Shown here: positions 1 to 6,930 of the stretch, in pieces
Layout: each line of letters opens with the position of its first letter
Numbering within the stretch: position 1 is the stretch's first letter
NCBI GenBank assembly: GCA_934646865.1
Contig: CAKUEU010000053.1
Coordinates: 1-12,133 of the forward strand
DNA from: an uncultured Collinsella sp.
GTDB taxonomy: Bacteria > Actinomycetota > Coriobacteriia > Coriobacteriales > Coriobacteriaceae
Direction: 5' to 3'
DNA: 12,133 nucleotides
Made by a program: the position numbers and the translations under genes
The notes under the pieces: generated by a model
The model's database searches: none
What the model was told of the DNA's origin: nothing
The model's input: only the letters and a program-made list of their open reading frames with translations

Positions 1-953
1 ATCACGTAACGAACGTTGGGTTTGTCGATGCCCATGCCAAAAGCGTTGGTGGCGACCATCACCTGGATGTCGTCGTCTATAAAGGCGCGCTGGCTCTGGC
101 GGCGGGCGTCGTTGCCCATACCGGCATGGTAGCGGCCCACGCGAATACCGCTGGGGCCCAGTGCCTCGGCAAGCTCGCCGGCCAGCGCATCGACCGTCTT
201 GCGGGTGGAGCAGTACACAATGCCGCTCTCGCTCGAATGCGCGATCACGTAATCGCGCACCCACGCTGTCTTGGCCTTGTCGCCCATCTCTTCGCAGCCA
301 AAGTAGAGGTTCTTGCGGTCGAAGCCCGTCACCACGGTCGCGGGATTATGCAAGCCGAGCATTTGCTGAATGTCCGCACGCACGCGCTCGGTCGCCGTGG
401 CGGTAAAGGCCGCCACGATGGGGCGCTGTGGCAACGAATCGATAAACTCGCGAATCTGCAGGTAGGCGGGGCGGAAATCCTGACCCCACTGGCTTACGCA
501 GTGCGCCTCGTCAATAGCCACGAGCGGCACGCCGATACCGCCTTCTGCCGCGGCCTCCTGTGCAAAGGCCAAAAAGCGCGGCTCGAGCAGGCGCTCGGGT
601 GCCACGTACATAAGCTGATAGCGGCCCTCGCGCGCACGCTTGAGCACCGTGTTTTGCTGAGCCGGGGTAAGGCTGGAGTTGAGATAGCTGGGGCGCGCAC
701 CCGCCGCGAGCAGCGCGCGGGTCTGGTCCTCCATAAGTGACAGCAGCGGGCTCACCACAAAGGTGATGCCGGGCAGCATGAGCGCGGGCACCTGGTAGCA
801 GATCGACTTGCCGGCGCCCGTGGGCATAACGCCCAGCGCATCGCGGCCGGCCAGGATCGCATCGACCATGCGGTCCTGGCCCGGGCGAAACGAGGTGTAG
901 CCAAAATAGGCGCCGAGCGTGTCGAGCGCCATCTGCTGCATGCTATCGGTCAT
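1..953 (-). CDS. recQ: ATP-dependent DNA helicase RecQ, N-terminal part (runs off left edge)
   Basis: RecQ is a 3'-to-5' DNA helicase of recombinational repair and replication-fork processing. About 317 codons are visible. The gene starts at ATG 953, with AGGA four bases upstream, and continues past base 1. Visible motifs in order are the RecQ motif 0 FRPGQ (residues 22-26), Walker A GVMPTGAGKS (41-50), the DEAH box within AIDEAHCVSQWG (146-157), the TATA motif III (AAFTATATER, 181-190), and near the edge ATNAFGMGIDKPNVRYV, the motif V region typical of RecQ. The end of the helicase domain, the RQC (zinc/winged-helix) and any HRDC domain would lie outside the window. All expected catalytic motifs in the visible part are intact. 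It follows the GntR gene on the same strand, but a gap of about 300 bases with repeats separates them, so it is probably transcribed independently. Confidence 0.95.
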   Translation of the reverse strand, partial: MTDSMQQMALDTLGAYFGYTSFRPGQDRMVDAILAGRDALGVMPTGAGKSICYQVPALMLPGITFVVSPLLSLMEDQTRALLAAGARPSYLNSSLTPAQQNTVLKRAREGRYQLMYVAPERLLEPRFLAFAQEAAAEGGIGVPLVAIDEAHCVSQWGQDFRPAYLQIREFIDSLPQRPIVAAFTATATERVRADIQQMLGLHNPATVVTGFDRKNLYFGCEEMGDKAKTAWVRDYVIAHSSESGIVYCSTRKTVDALAGELAEALGPSGIRVGRYHAGMGNDARRQSQRAFIDDDIQVMVATNAFGMGIDKPNVRYV

Positions 954-1036
954 GGTTTCCTAACGTCAGAATCATCTGCCGCCGATTATACGCCGCCACG
1001 GGGACAGCAGCACACGGCCATCGCCCAGACTAGTCT

Positions 1037-1080
1037 TTGGGGACGTTCTTAAACGACTGGTCAAACAAGAACGTCCCCAA
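1037..1080. repeat. Perfect hairpin repeat (14-bp arms, 16-nt loop)
   Basis: Arms TTGGGGACGTTCTT (1037-1050) and AAGAACGTCCCCAA (1067-1080) are exact reverse complements. No T-run follows, so a classical terminator is unlikely. It lies 13 bases before the first structured element. It resembles in style the other GTCCCC-containing hairpins at 3160-3198 and 11395-11433, which suggests a REP-like intergenic repeat. Family membership is an inference. Confidence 0.75.
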
Positions 1081-1093
1081 CGACTACCCCGAA

Positions 1094-1262
1094 AACGCCG
1101 ATGTTTTGGCAAAGTCAGCGAAAGCCCGCCAGAGCGAGCAAGGTGCCTTGAAACAAGGCGGCATTGACCTTCTGGTCATGCCGCCGAAGTTGAAAGGCAG
1201 ATTGCCGCTCTGGCGGGCTTGCAGCGTCGGCCGGTTACGCGGGTTGGTAAACCCGCGTAACC
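1094..1262 (+). repeat. Structured intergenic element, copy 1 of 3
   Basis: A 169-nt element that shares motifs and fold, but not stem sequences, with 3902-4069 and 9268-9435. It begins AACGCC and contains the small hairpin TGGC-AAA-GTCA (1107-1117). A 15-bp stem pairs 1122-1136 with 1206-1220. A second stem pairs TGCCTT (1144-1149) with AAGGCA (1194-1199). After an internal loop, the apical stem pairs 1157-1164 with 1178-1185, followed by a bulged T and GACC/GGTC closing the loop TTCT. The conserved linker GCAGCGTCGGCC follows, then a terminal 13-bp hairpin with loop GGTA (1233-1262). The last base overlaps the stop codon of the minus-strand GntR gene. The plus strand is favoured because it gives a G-U pair in the small hairpin where the other strand would give A-C. 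Function is unknown. Confidence 0.8.
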
Positions 1263-1981
1263 TACATGACCATAACGTAGCGGCTGCCCACGTAGTACTG
1301 CTTGCCCATCAGGACTGGCTCGCCGTTGGGACCGATAAAACCGGCGCGCAGGTTGAGCAGCGGGTCGTGCGGGGCAATACCCAGCTCGGCCGCCTGCTCG
1401 GCGTTGGCGCGAACGGCCTCGACCGTGCGGTAGCCGACCGAGACGATCGGGGTTCCGCCGACACGCTCGACCTCGGCAAAAATCGACTTATCCTCGAGAT
1501 CGGCCGTCAGCAGCTCGCGATACTCGTCGAACGGCACGAAGATGTTCTCCTCGAAGATGGGCTCTCCATCGGCAGTACGCACGCGCTTGATGTGCAACAG
1601 TAGCGCATCCTTCTGCAGGCCAAAGAATTCCATCTCGTTTTGACGCGCCGGCACAATCTGGCGATCGACCACGTGCGCGCCGGCCTTCATGCCGTTGTCG
1701 GCACACAGCTCAGTAAACGTCTGCAGCGTCGAAGCGTGGAACTGGCGGTTGATGTGCGGCGTGGCGACAAAGGTGCCGCGGCCCTGCTGCTTAACGAGGT
1801 AGCCATCGGAACACAGTTCCTCGACGGCGCGACGCACCGTGATACGGCTCACCTCGTACTGTTCGGCAAGCTCGAGCTCAGACGGGATGCGCTCCTTGGG
1901 TGCATAAACACCCTTCTCAATCGCGTCCTTAATCTCGTCGTAAATCTGCTGGTAAAGCGGTGCATTTTTAGGTGCGGGCAT
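1262..1981 (-). CDS. GntR/HutC-family transcriptional regulator (UTRA domain)
   Basis: A 239-residue regulator of normal length for the HutC subfamily. An N-terminal winged helix-turn-helix spans about residues 9-72 and carries the signature PSELELAEQYEVSRITVRRA and the wing sequence KQQGRGTFVA. It is followed by a UTRA effector-binding domain (about 90-235). HutC-type regulators are usually repressors released by a phosphorylated sugar or amino-acid-like ligand; FrlR of the fructoselysine pathways belongs to this type. The ATG at 1981 has only a weak upstream purine stretch (AAGAGTGA), which suggests modest expression. The promoter region contains the ACGTTATA octamer also found ahead of the PTS operon and the DMT gene, so autoregulation plus control of those genes is proposed by inference. 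The stop codon touches structured element copy 1. Confidence 0.92.
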   Translation of the reverse strand: MPAPKNAPLYQQIYDEIKDAIEKGVYAPKERIPSELELAEQYEVSRITVRRAVEELCSDGYLVKQQGRGTFVATPHINRQFHASTLQTFTELCADNGMKAGAHVVDRQIVPARQNEMEFFGLQKDALLLHIKRVRTADGEPIFEENIFVPFDEYRELLTADLEDKSIFAEVERVGGTPIVSVGYRTVEAVRANAEQAAELGIAPHDPLLNLRAGFIGPNGEPVLMGKQYYVGSRYVMVM

Positions 1982-2018
1982 ATCGGGTCACTCTTATCAA
2001 AATAGCGAAATAACTCAT

Positions 2019-2031
2019 ACGTATATAACGT
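2019..2031. promoter_or_regulatory. Candidate operator of the GntR regulator
   Basis: The 13-mer ACGTATATAACGT sits 38 bases upstream of the GntR start. On the minus strand it contains ACGTTATA, which recurs at 7886-7893 and 9162-9169. The site compares at 11 of 13 positions with both 7890-7902 (reverse complement) and 9162-9174 (reverse complement). A wider inverted pair, TTATCAAA (1994-2001) and TTTGATAA (2052-2059), flanks it. Assignment to this GntR protein is an inference. Confidence 0.45.
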
Positions 2032-2085
2032 CTTTTTATATGTTACCTCAGTTTGATAAAACGATATACCGCATACAGCAAATCC

Positions 2086-3093
2086 TTACTTGCCGTCGTC
2101 CTGCTGCAAACTCTCCTGTTCGTTCAGACGCGCCTGTCTGCTGGCCATGCGCGCGGGCTTGTCGGGATCGGGAACGGCCGTGGGCATGGGCTCGTCGACA
2201 TGCCCGCCCCACCAGCCGCCCACAAAGTCGAGCGTGTGGAACACGTTGATCACGGCACCGGGGTCCACATCGCACACCAGCTTGACGATATCCTGGCTCT
2301 CGTAGGTCGAAACAACGGTGTGCAGCAGGTACATCTTTTCGCGGCTGTACCCGCCGATGACCTCGGCACAGCTAATGCCATGCTGAAAATGGTCGACGTA
2401 GGCAGTCATGATCTCGTCGGCCTTACGCGTCGTGATCTGTAGCGTCACGCGGTCGTAGCGGCGATAGAAGCTATCGATGGTCTTGGTCGAAATAAACTGG
2501 AACACAATGGAGTACGCCGCGTTGTCCCATCCAAACATAAAACCAAAGATCGCCAGAATGGCGCAGTTAAAGCCAAAGATGACGCCCCAGATGGTCTTGC
2601 CCGTGTGGTTGGACACCCACAGCGCGATAAAGTCGGTGCCGCCGGTCGATGCGCCGGACTTAAGCGCGATAGCGGCGCCCAGACCCGAGACCACGCCGCC
2701 AAAAATGATGAGCATGATCTTGTCGCCCAAAAACGGCGCGAAGTGAAAGATGTTGAGGAACAGCGACGAGAGCACGACCTGCATCATCGAGAAGATGACG
2801 AAGCGCTTGCTGATGCCACTCCAACACAGAAGCGCCACGGGGCTGTTCAGCGCGAGCATGCCGAGCGAGATGTCGATATGAACACCGCCGAGCGAGGTGA
2901 CACGATCGAGCAGGACCGCGACGCCGGTAAGACCGCTCGGAAGCAGGTCGGCGGGCCGAATGAACGCCTGGATCAGGAAGGTCTGCAGAATGGCGGATAT
3001 GGTGACCGCCACCGCCGTGATGGCGCGACGGACGATGGTAAGGCGGCCGAGCACGAGCACGCGGTCCGTGAGCTGTTCGATGGCGTTCGCCAC
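2086..3093 (-). CDS. YitT family membrane protein with C-terminal DUF2179 domain
   Basis: A 335-residue protein when started at GTG 3093, which is preceded by AAAGGAG five bases upstream. The open frame continues much further upstream (to 3468), but that part overlaps the HAD gene in another frame and has no recognisable sequence, so it is rejected. The N-terminal half has several hydrophobic segments (about 22-45, 50-66, 74-92, 98-117, 125-145, 168-188). It carries the small-residue stretch SGASTGGTDFIA (146-157) typical of YitT_membrane proteins. The C-terminal soluble part (about 215-295) matches the DUF2179 domain usually found in this family. A short hydrophilic tail ends the protein. 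The molecular role of YitT proteins is not established. It lies downstream of the HAD gene with a 109-base gap holding a hairpin, so co-transcription is uncertain. Confidence 0.88.
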   Translation of the reverse strand: MANAIEQLTDRVLVLGRLTIVRRAITAVAVTISAILQTFLIQAFIRPADLLPSGLTGVAVLLDRVTSLGGVHIDISLGMLALNSPVALLCWSGISKRFVIFSMMQVVLSSLFLNIFHFAPFLGDKIMLIIFGGVVSGLGAAIALKSGASTGGTDFIALWVSNHTGKTIWGVIFGFNCAILAIFGFMFGWDNAAYSIVFQFISTKTIDSFYRRYDRVTLQITTRKADEIMTAYVDHFQHGISCAEVIGGYSREKMYLLHTVVSTYESQDIVKLVCDVDPGAVINVFHTLDFVGGWWGGHVDEPMPTAVPDPDKPARMASRQARLNEQESLQQDDGK

Positions 3094-3159
3094 GCGGGCT
3101 CCTTTCGAAGACAGATCTAGTTGTAAGGCATGTCGGCGATTGTAACACGGAGCCAAGAA

Positions 3160-3198
3160 AAACCACCACAAAGGTGCCGGTCCCCTTTGTGGTGGTTT
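3160..3198. terminator. Hairpin repeat / possible terminator between HAD and YitT genes
   Basis: Arms AAACCACCACAAAG (3160-3173) and CTTTGTGGTGGTTT (3185-3198) are perfect 14-bp complements around an 11-nt loop, GTGCCGGTCCC. It lies four bases after the HAD stop codon. The A/T-rich arm ends give a short U-tract on either strand, so it may terminate transcription. The same motif recurs at 11395-11433, so it is also a dispersed repeat. Confidence 0.65.
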
Positions 3199-3202
3199 GC
3201 TG

Positions 3203-3832
3203 CTAGATGGCAGATAGGATGTCGGTGAGGTTGTCGATGATGGTGTCGGCGGCGGACTGGTCCAGGTTGACGCCCTCGTGCGGGCGTAGGGCCAGGACGC
3301 GGGCGCCGGAGCGCTTGCCGGCCTCAATACCCATCGGCGAGTCCTCGATGACCAGGCACTCGGCTGGCTCCACACCCAGCGCCTCCATGGCGCGCAGGTA
3401 GATCTCGGGGTCGGGCTTAAACGCGCTGCACTCGTGGCCGCTGATGGTGTAGTCCAGCACGTCGGCAATACCGGCGATCTCCACCAGCTCGTCGATCAGC
3501 TCACGATAGGACGAGCTCGCTATGGCGCACATCACGCCGCGCTCGTGTAGCTCGCGCATCACCGGCTCCGTCTGCTCGTTGAGCAACTCGGCATACGGTA
3601 CGGGATGAACCGGGCTGTAGACCTGCTTGTACTCCACGCGCAGGCGCTCACGCAGCTCAGCATCGTCGGGTACCAGTGCCTTCCAAATGGCCGGCTCGTT
3701 GGACCCCGAAAGATCGGGGATCTCGTCAAAGTGAAAGCCCTTCTCCTCCATAAACGCCACGCGGCGGCGGTTGTAGAACCACTCGGTATCGACCAACACG
3801 CCGTCCATATCAAACAGCACTGCCTTGATCAC
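3203..3832 (-). CDS. HAD-superfamily hydrolase, beta-phosphoglucomutase/phosphatase-like (subfamily IA)
   Basis: A 209-residue cytosolic enzyme with all four HAD motifs: DMDGVLVDTE (8-17, nucleophile D8 and acid/base D10), the motif II serine in IASSS (S106), the motif III lysine in FKPDPEIY (K139), and the acidic motif IV VIEDSPMGIEAG (161-172). The cap lies between residues 17 and about 90, as in subfamily IA. Such enzymes remove or transfer phosphate on small sugar phosphates; the substrate cannot be read from the sequence. The start is GTG 3832, preceded by AGGAGGT with four bases spacing, the best ribosome site nearby. It lies downstream of the SIS deglycase on the same strand, but a 239-base gap with structured element copy 2 separates them. 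A role in disposing of a sugar phosphate from the PTS/deglycase pathway is possible but only contextual. Confidence 0.9.
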   Translation of the reverse strand: MIKAVLFDMDGVLVDTEWFYNRRRVAFMEEKGFHFDEIPDLSGSNEPAIWKALVPDDAELRERLRVEYKQVYSPVHPVPYAELLNEQTEPVMRELHERGVMCAIASSSYRELIDELVEIAGIADVLDYTISGHECSAFKPDPEIYLRAMEALGVEPAECLVIEDSPMGIEAGKRSGARVLALRPHEGVNLDQSAADTIIDNLTDILSAI

Positions 3833-3901
3833 GGCGACCTCCTAAAACAATTGACAGTTTTCCTCCGGGACAAATAGCGCACAACGCCATCGATATAGCT
3901 C

Positions 3902-4069
3902 AACGCCCCGTTATTGGCATAGTCAGCGAGCGAGTCTCTGTCGTGACAAGGTGCCGTGAAATGAAAGGGCGCTGACCTTTCGGTCGCGCCCTTGAAATTG
4001 AACGGCAGATTGTCCGACAGAGGCTCGCGCAGCGTCGGCCTCTCCGCCGTTCGGTAGAACGGCGGAACC
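3902..4069 (+). repeat. Structured intergenic element, copy 2 of 3
   Basis: A 168-nt copy with the same plan as 1094-1262. It has 5' AACGCC, a TGGC-ATA-GTCA hairpin, and a 14-bp stem pairing 3930-3943 with 4015-4028. That stem has one U-G pair on the plus strand, which would be A-C on the other strand. After a single bulged base, GAC/GTC extends it. TGCCGT (3952-3957) pairs with ACGGCA (4002-4007). The apical stem pairs 3965-3972 with 3986-3993, followed by bulged T and GACC/GGTC with loop TTTC. The linker GCAGCGTCGGCC precedes a terminal 10-bp hairpin with loop GGTA (4043-4066). It ends two bases before the stop codon of the SIS deglycase. Its 5' end is the most divergent of the three, and no flanking hairpin repeat is seen upstream. 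Confidence 0.8.
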
Positions 4070-4071
4070 TA

Positions 4072-5055
4072 TTAGTAGGAAAGCTTCCACATGTAGCGAC
4101 GCATGGTCAGCGGGTGCTGACGGGCCTCGGCGATCTGGTTGCCGTACTCGCGCATAACGGCGAGGTGCAGCAGCGGGTTGAAGTAGGTGACAACGCTCGC
4201 CGGCACGGCGTCGGCCAGACCGTAGTCCTTGGAGTCGATCAGAGCGACCTTGGCGCCCATGCGCTCAAGGAAGGTGAGGGCGCGGGCGTCCATCGGACGG
4301 GTGGCACCATCGGACATGAAGAAGACGTAGGGCTTACCCTCGGTGGAAACCTCGAACGGGCCGTGGAAGTACTCGCCGGTGTTGTAGGCGGCGGCGTCGA
4401 TCCACTGCATCTCGGTGAACAGGAAGGCGGCGTGAGAGTAAGCCATCTTCTCGGAAGCACCGGAAGCCATGAAGTAGATCATCTCGTCGTCCTTGAAGTC
4501 CTCAGCGAACTTCTTGGCGAGCTTCTTGCAGGACTGAGCAGCGTTCTCGCACAGGTCGAAGACGTTGGTGAGGCCGGTGATCATGTCGTCGTACTTGTCA
4601 TAACCCTCGGTCTGCTGAAGGATCTCGAGAGCAAGAGCGATAGCGTAGCCAGGCTTCTCGGCCTTGGCGGCAAAGTTGGCGTGGAAGCCGTGGACGATGA
4701 CGTGGTCGGCGTCGACGGTCAGAGCGGAGCCAGCCTTGTTGGTGAGGGAGACGACCGGGCAGTTGTGCTTCTTGGCGGTCTTGTTGGCCTCGACGGTCTC
4801 GGGCGTGGAGCCACCGAGGGAGCAGGTGATCACGAAGGTGTGCTCGTTGACCCAGGAAGGCGTGTCGTAGTTGAACTCGTTAGCGGTGAAGATCTGAACG
4901 TTCAGCTTGTCCGTGTTGTTGGCCAGGAAGTACTTGGCGGGGTACAGGTCGGACATGGAAGCACCGCAGCCGACGAAAGCGACGCTGTGGATCTCGTGGT
5001 TGGACAGGACGTCAGCGACGATCTGCTTAGGGAGGTTAAGGTCGATCTCGTACAT
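4072..5055 (-). CDS. SIS-domain sugar-amine 6-phosphate deglycase (FrlB/FraB/GfrE-GfrF type), paralogue 1
   Basis: A 327-residue cytosolic enzyme of two SIS folds. The first has the phosphosugar-binding segments VGCGASMSDLYPAKYF (28-43) and CSLGGSTPETVEA (78-90). The second has MASGASEKMAYS (196-207). E215 and H231, in TEMQW and EYFHGPFE, are 16 residues apart, the spacing I recall for the catalytic Glu/His pair of Salmonella FraB. Members of this group split fructose-amine 6-phosphates into glucose 6-phosphate and the free amine. The position after the PTS genes on the same strand matches a gfr-like arrangement. ATG 5055 is chosen because GAAAGGA lies nine bases upstream; the in-frame ATG at 5064 would be in contact with that site. 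Whether the substrate is fructoselysine, glucoselysine or another adduct is not resolved. Length fits FrlB-like proteins, not GlmS. Confidence 0.87.
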   Translation of the reverse strand: MYEIDLNLPKQIVADVLSNHEIHSVAFVGCGASMSDLYPAKYFLANNTDKLNVQIFTANEFNYDTPSWVNEHTFVITCSLGGSTPETVEANKTAKKHNCPVVSLTNKAGSALTVDADHVIVHGFHANFAAKAEKPGYAIALALEILQQTEGYDKYDDMITGLTNVFDLCENAAQSCKKLAKKFAEDFKDDEMIYFMASGASEKMAYSHAAFLFTEMQWIDAAAYNTGEYFHGPFEVSTEGKPYVFFMSDGATRPMDARALTFLERMGAKVALIDSKDYGLADAVPASVVTYFNPLLHLAVMREYGNQIAEARQHPLTMRRYMWKLSY

Positions 5056-5148
5056 CTGACACATTCCTTTCGATTTTTGCGGCGCCACATTGCCGGACGC
5101 TCGCAGGGTTACCGTGATTGGGGCCGAGTCGCCAGCCCGTTGAGGATG

Positions 5149-5218
5149 TGGCAAAGGAGTTGCCCCTTTGTCACGTTTGGGGATGGGAACCTGCCTGGGG
5201 TATGGGATGCCAGGCAGG
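5149..5218. other. Two hairpins in the 197-base gap between EIID and the deglycase
   Basis: One hairpin pairs TGGCAAAGG (5149-5157) with CCTTTGTCA (5165-5173), with a single G-U on the plus strand. The other pairs CCTGCCTGG (5190-5198) with CCAGGCAGG (5210-5218), nine perfect base pairs around an 11-nt loop. Neither is followed by a T-run on the minus strand. They may be processing or stabilising structures that set different message levels for the PTS and the deglycase, or a leaky terminator. No convincing promoter is visible in the gap. Confidence 0.45.
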
Positions 5219-5252
5219 CCCCCGGGGAAAGCGTTTGGACGCTCGGTCGCGA

Positions 5253-6086
5253 CTAGGCCAGGATGCCGGCCGCGGAGAGGGCGATGCCGCCCACGATGGC
5301 GATCACAAGAAGCCAACCGGTGTTGACGTTCTTCTTGATGAGCCAGTACATAAGGCCGGTGAGGCCGAGGGAGATCATCTGGGGCATCATGCCGTCCAGG
5401 ATATCCTGGATAACGACGGTGCCGTCAGCGAACTGCAGCGGGGTGGTGGCGCCGATCAGCGTAGCGATCATGCCGCCCACGGACATAAGACCCACGATGC
5501 CGCAGACATACATGAGCTTCTCCATGAGGTCGCCGCCCTGGAGCTTGCTCAGGTACTCGTGGCCGCCCTGGTAGCCGATCTTGGCAGCGAACCACGTGAT
5601 CAGCACAGAGGGGACGATGGAGATGAGCATAGCCAGGATCGGGCCCATGATGGAGCCCTGCTGAGCCAGCTGAACGCCCAGGCCAAAGGCGATGACGCGG
5701 ATGGTGCCCTGGAAGAAGGAGTCACCGATACCGGAAAGCGGGCCCATGAGGGAGGTCTTGACCGCGTTGATCGAATCGGGGTCGAAGTTCTCGGGATCCT
5801 TGGCGTACTCCTCCTCCATGGAGGCGGCGAGGCCTAGGACGAAAGCGCTCGTCTGCGGGGTGCAGTTGTAGAACGCCATGTGACGGTGGTAAGCCTCTTT
5901 CTTAGCAGCGAGCTGCTTGGGGTCGGACTCATCCGGATAGAGGCGGTCGAGCGTTGGAACCATGCCGTAGAGGAAGCCCATGTTCATCTGACGCTCGTAG
6001 TTCCAAGAGGCCTGGATGGCCCAGGAGCGCCAGAAGAACTGGCTGACCTTCTTGTTCAGGGACACGTCCTTGGTTGCGGTTGCCAT
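5253..6086 (-). CDS. PTS mannose-family transporter subunit IID
   Basis: A 277-residue membrane subunit that, with IIC, forms the translocation channel of mannose-family PTS systems. The N-terminal half shows the IID hallmarks: FFWRSWAIQASWNYERQMNM (17-36), GFLYGMVP (37-44), and the segment KTSLMGPLSGIGDSFFQGT (110-128) with the conserved GPLSGIGDS. Hydrophobic stretches follow at about 130-168, 192-214, 236-252 and 257-277. The start is ATG 6086, with AAGGAGG eight bases upstream. It lies 13 bases after the IIC gene and is surely co-transcribed with it. Mannose-family systems carry varied substrates, including fructoselysine/glucoselysine in Salmonella Gfr. The neighbouring deglycases favour that type of substrate, but the sequence alone does not prove it. 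Confidence 0.95.
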   Translation of the reverse strand: MATATKDVSLNKKVSQFFWRSWAIQASWNYERQMNMGFLYGMVPTLDRLYPDESDPKQLAAKKEAYHRHMAFYNCTPQTSAFVLGLAASMEEEYAKDPENFDPDSINAVKTSLMGPLSGIGDSFFQGTIRVIAFGLGVQLAQQGSIMGPILAMLISIVPSVLITWFAAKIGYQGGHEYLSKLQGGDLMEKLMYVCGIVGLMSVGGMIATLIGATTPLQFADGTVVIQDILDGMMPQMISLGLTGLMYWLIKKNVNTGWLLVIAIVGGIALSAAGILA

Positions 6087-6099
6087 AGTGTGTTCCTCC

Positions 6100-6894
6100 T
6101 TAGTCTTCGTCGTCTTCGAGCGGATCGTAGTCGGAATCGACACCGGCGGCTGCATGGGAACCGTTGAACTTGAAGCCCATGAAGACGATAGCCAGGCACA
6201 CACCGATCAGAGCGACCGCGATGACGGACAGGTTGAGGTAGGCGGCGAGCAGGAAGCCGATGAACAGGAACGGGGTCATGCCCTTCTTGATCATCATGGT
6301 GAGCAGCAGGGCCAAGCCGTAGGCGGTCATGATCTTGGTCGAGACGTTCAGACCAGTGGACAGCCACTCGGGAACCATGTTGACGATGGCCTGGACCAGG
6401 TCGGTACCGACAAAGACGGCCAGGAAGATCGGCAGGAAGTACATGATGGCGTACAGACCTGAGCCGGCGCAGATGTGCATGCGGTAGGCGGTCTTGAACT
6501 TGCCGTTATCGATCGCGCTATCGGCCACATGGGTGAGGGCGGCGATGATGGAACGGAAGACAATGCCGAGGAGCTGACCCAGGACGGCGACCGGGATGGC
6601 GATCGTCATGGCGGTCTCGGCGGAAGCATCGGTCAGGCATGCGAAGGCAGCGGCCACGATGCCGCCCAGGACCATATCGGGCGGAACGGCTGCGCCGACC
6701 TGCACCAGGCCCATGGACACGAGCTCGACGGCGGCACCGACGGCGAGGCCGGTGGGCACATCGCCCAGCAGCAGACCGACGAGCGTAGCGCCAACGAGGG
6801 GCTGCTCGAAGTTAAGACGACCGAGCAGGCGGGAGTCCCACATGCAGAACACGCCGACGAGGCCGACGAGCACCGCACTGATGAACGTATTCAT
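6100..6894 (-). CDS. PTS mannose-family transporter subunit IIC
   Basis: A 264-residue polytopic membrane protein, the usual size for IIC of the mannose/sorbose family. Visible features include an N-terminal membrane segment (1-20), RLNFEQPLVGATLVGLLLGD (26-45), and GLAVGAAVELVSMGLVQVGAAVPPD (49-73), the conserved substrate-channel region of this family. Further membrane segments cover about 74-118, 140-170 and 185-240. The C-terminus is acidic (ends DPLEDDED) and cytosolic. AAAGGAG lies six bases before ATG 6894. The gene sits 36 bases after EIIAB and 13 bases before EIID, forming the operon EIIAB-EIIC-EIID with the deglycase next. Confidence 0.95.
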   Translation of the reverse strand: MNTFISAVLVGLVGVFCMWDSRLLGRLNFEQPLVGATLVGLLLGDVPTGLAVGAAVELVSMGLVQVGAAVPPDMVLGGIVAAAFACLTDASAETAMTIAIPVAVLGQLLGIVFRSIIAALTHVADSAIDNGKFKTAYRMHICAGSGLYAIMYFLPIFLAVFVGTDLVQAIVNMVPEWLSTGLNVSTKIMTAYGLALLLTMMIKKGMTPFLFIGFLLAAYLNLSVIAVALIGVCLAIVFMGFKFNGSHAAAGVDSDYDPLEDDED

Positions 6895-6930
6895 ACCCTT
6901 CTCCTTTCAGTCAGGCAAAAGCCTGGTTGA

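Noticed and set aside
999..1015. GGGGACAG string upstream of recQ, resembling a degraded GTCCCC repeat
   Set aside because: Too short and lacking a partner arm to call as a repeat.
1094..1262. Structured element interpreted as an integron attC site
   Set aside because: Its position after stop codons and its bulged hairpins invited this. However, the core sites (GTTRRRY/RYYYAAC) are not present, the fold has several nested stems, and no integrase is in the window.
3094..3468. N-terminal extension of the YitT reading frame
   Set aside because: It overlaps the HAD gene and a hairpin repeat, has no family similarity, and GTG 3093 has an excellent ribosome site.
4114..5256. Long plus-strand open frame opposite deglycase 1, and a similar one at 9384-10463 opposite deglycase 2
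   Set aside because: Both are rich in Gly, Val, Asp and Leu with no recognisable domain. They mirror the reverse strand of real high-GC genes and lack convincing ribosome sites.
5056..5316. Upstream extension of the deglycase 1 frame
   Set aside because: It runs through structured non-coding sequence and into the EIID gene end; the family start and the ribosome site support 5055.
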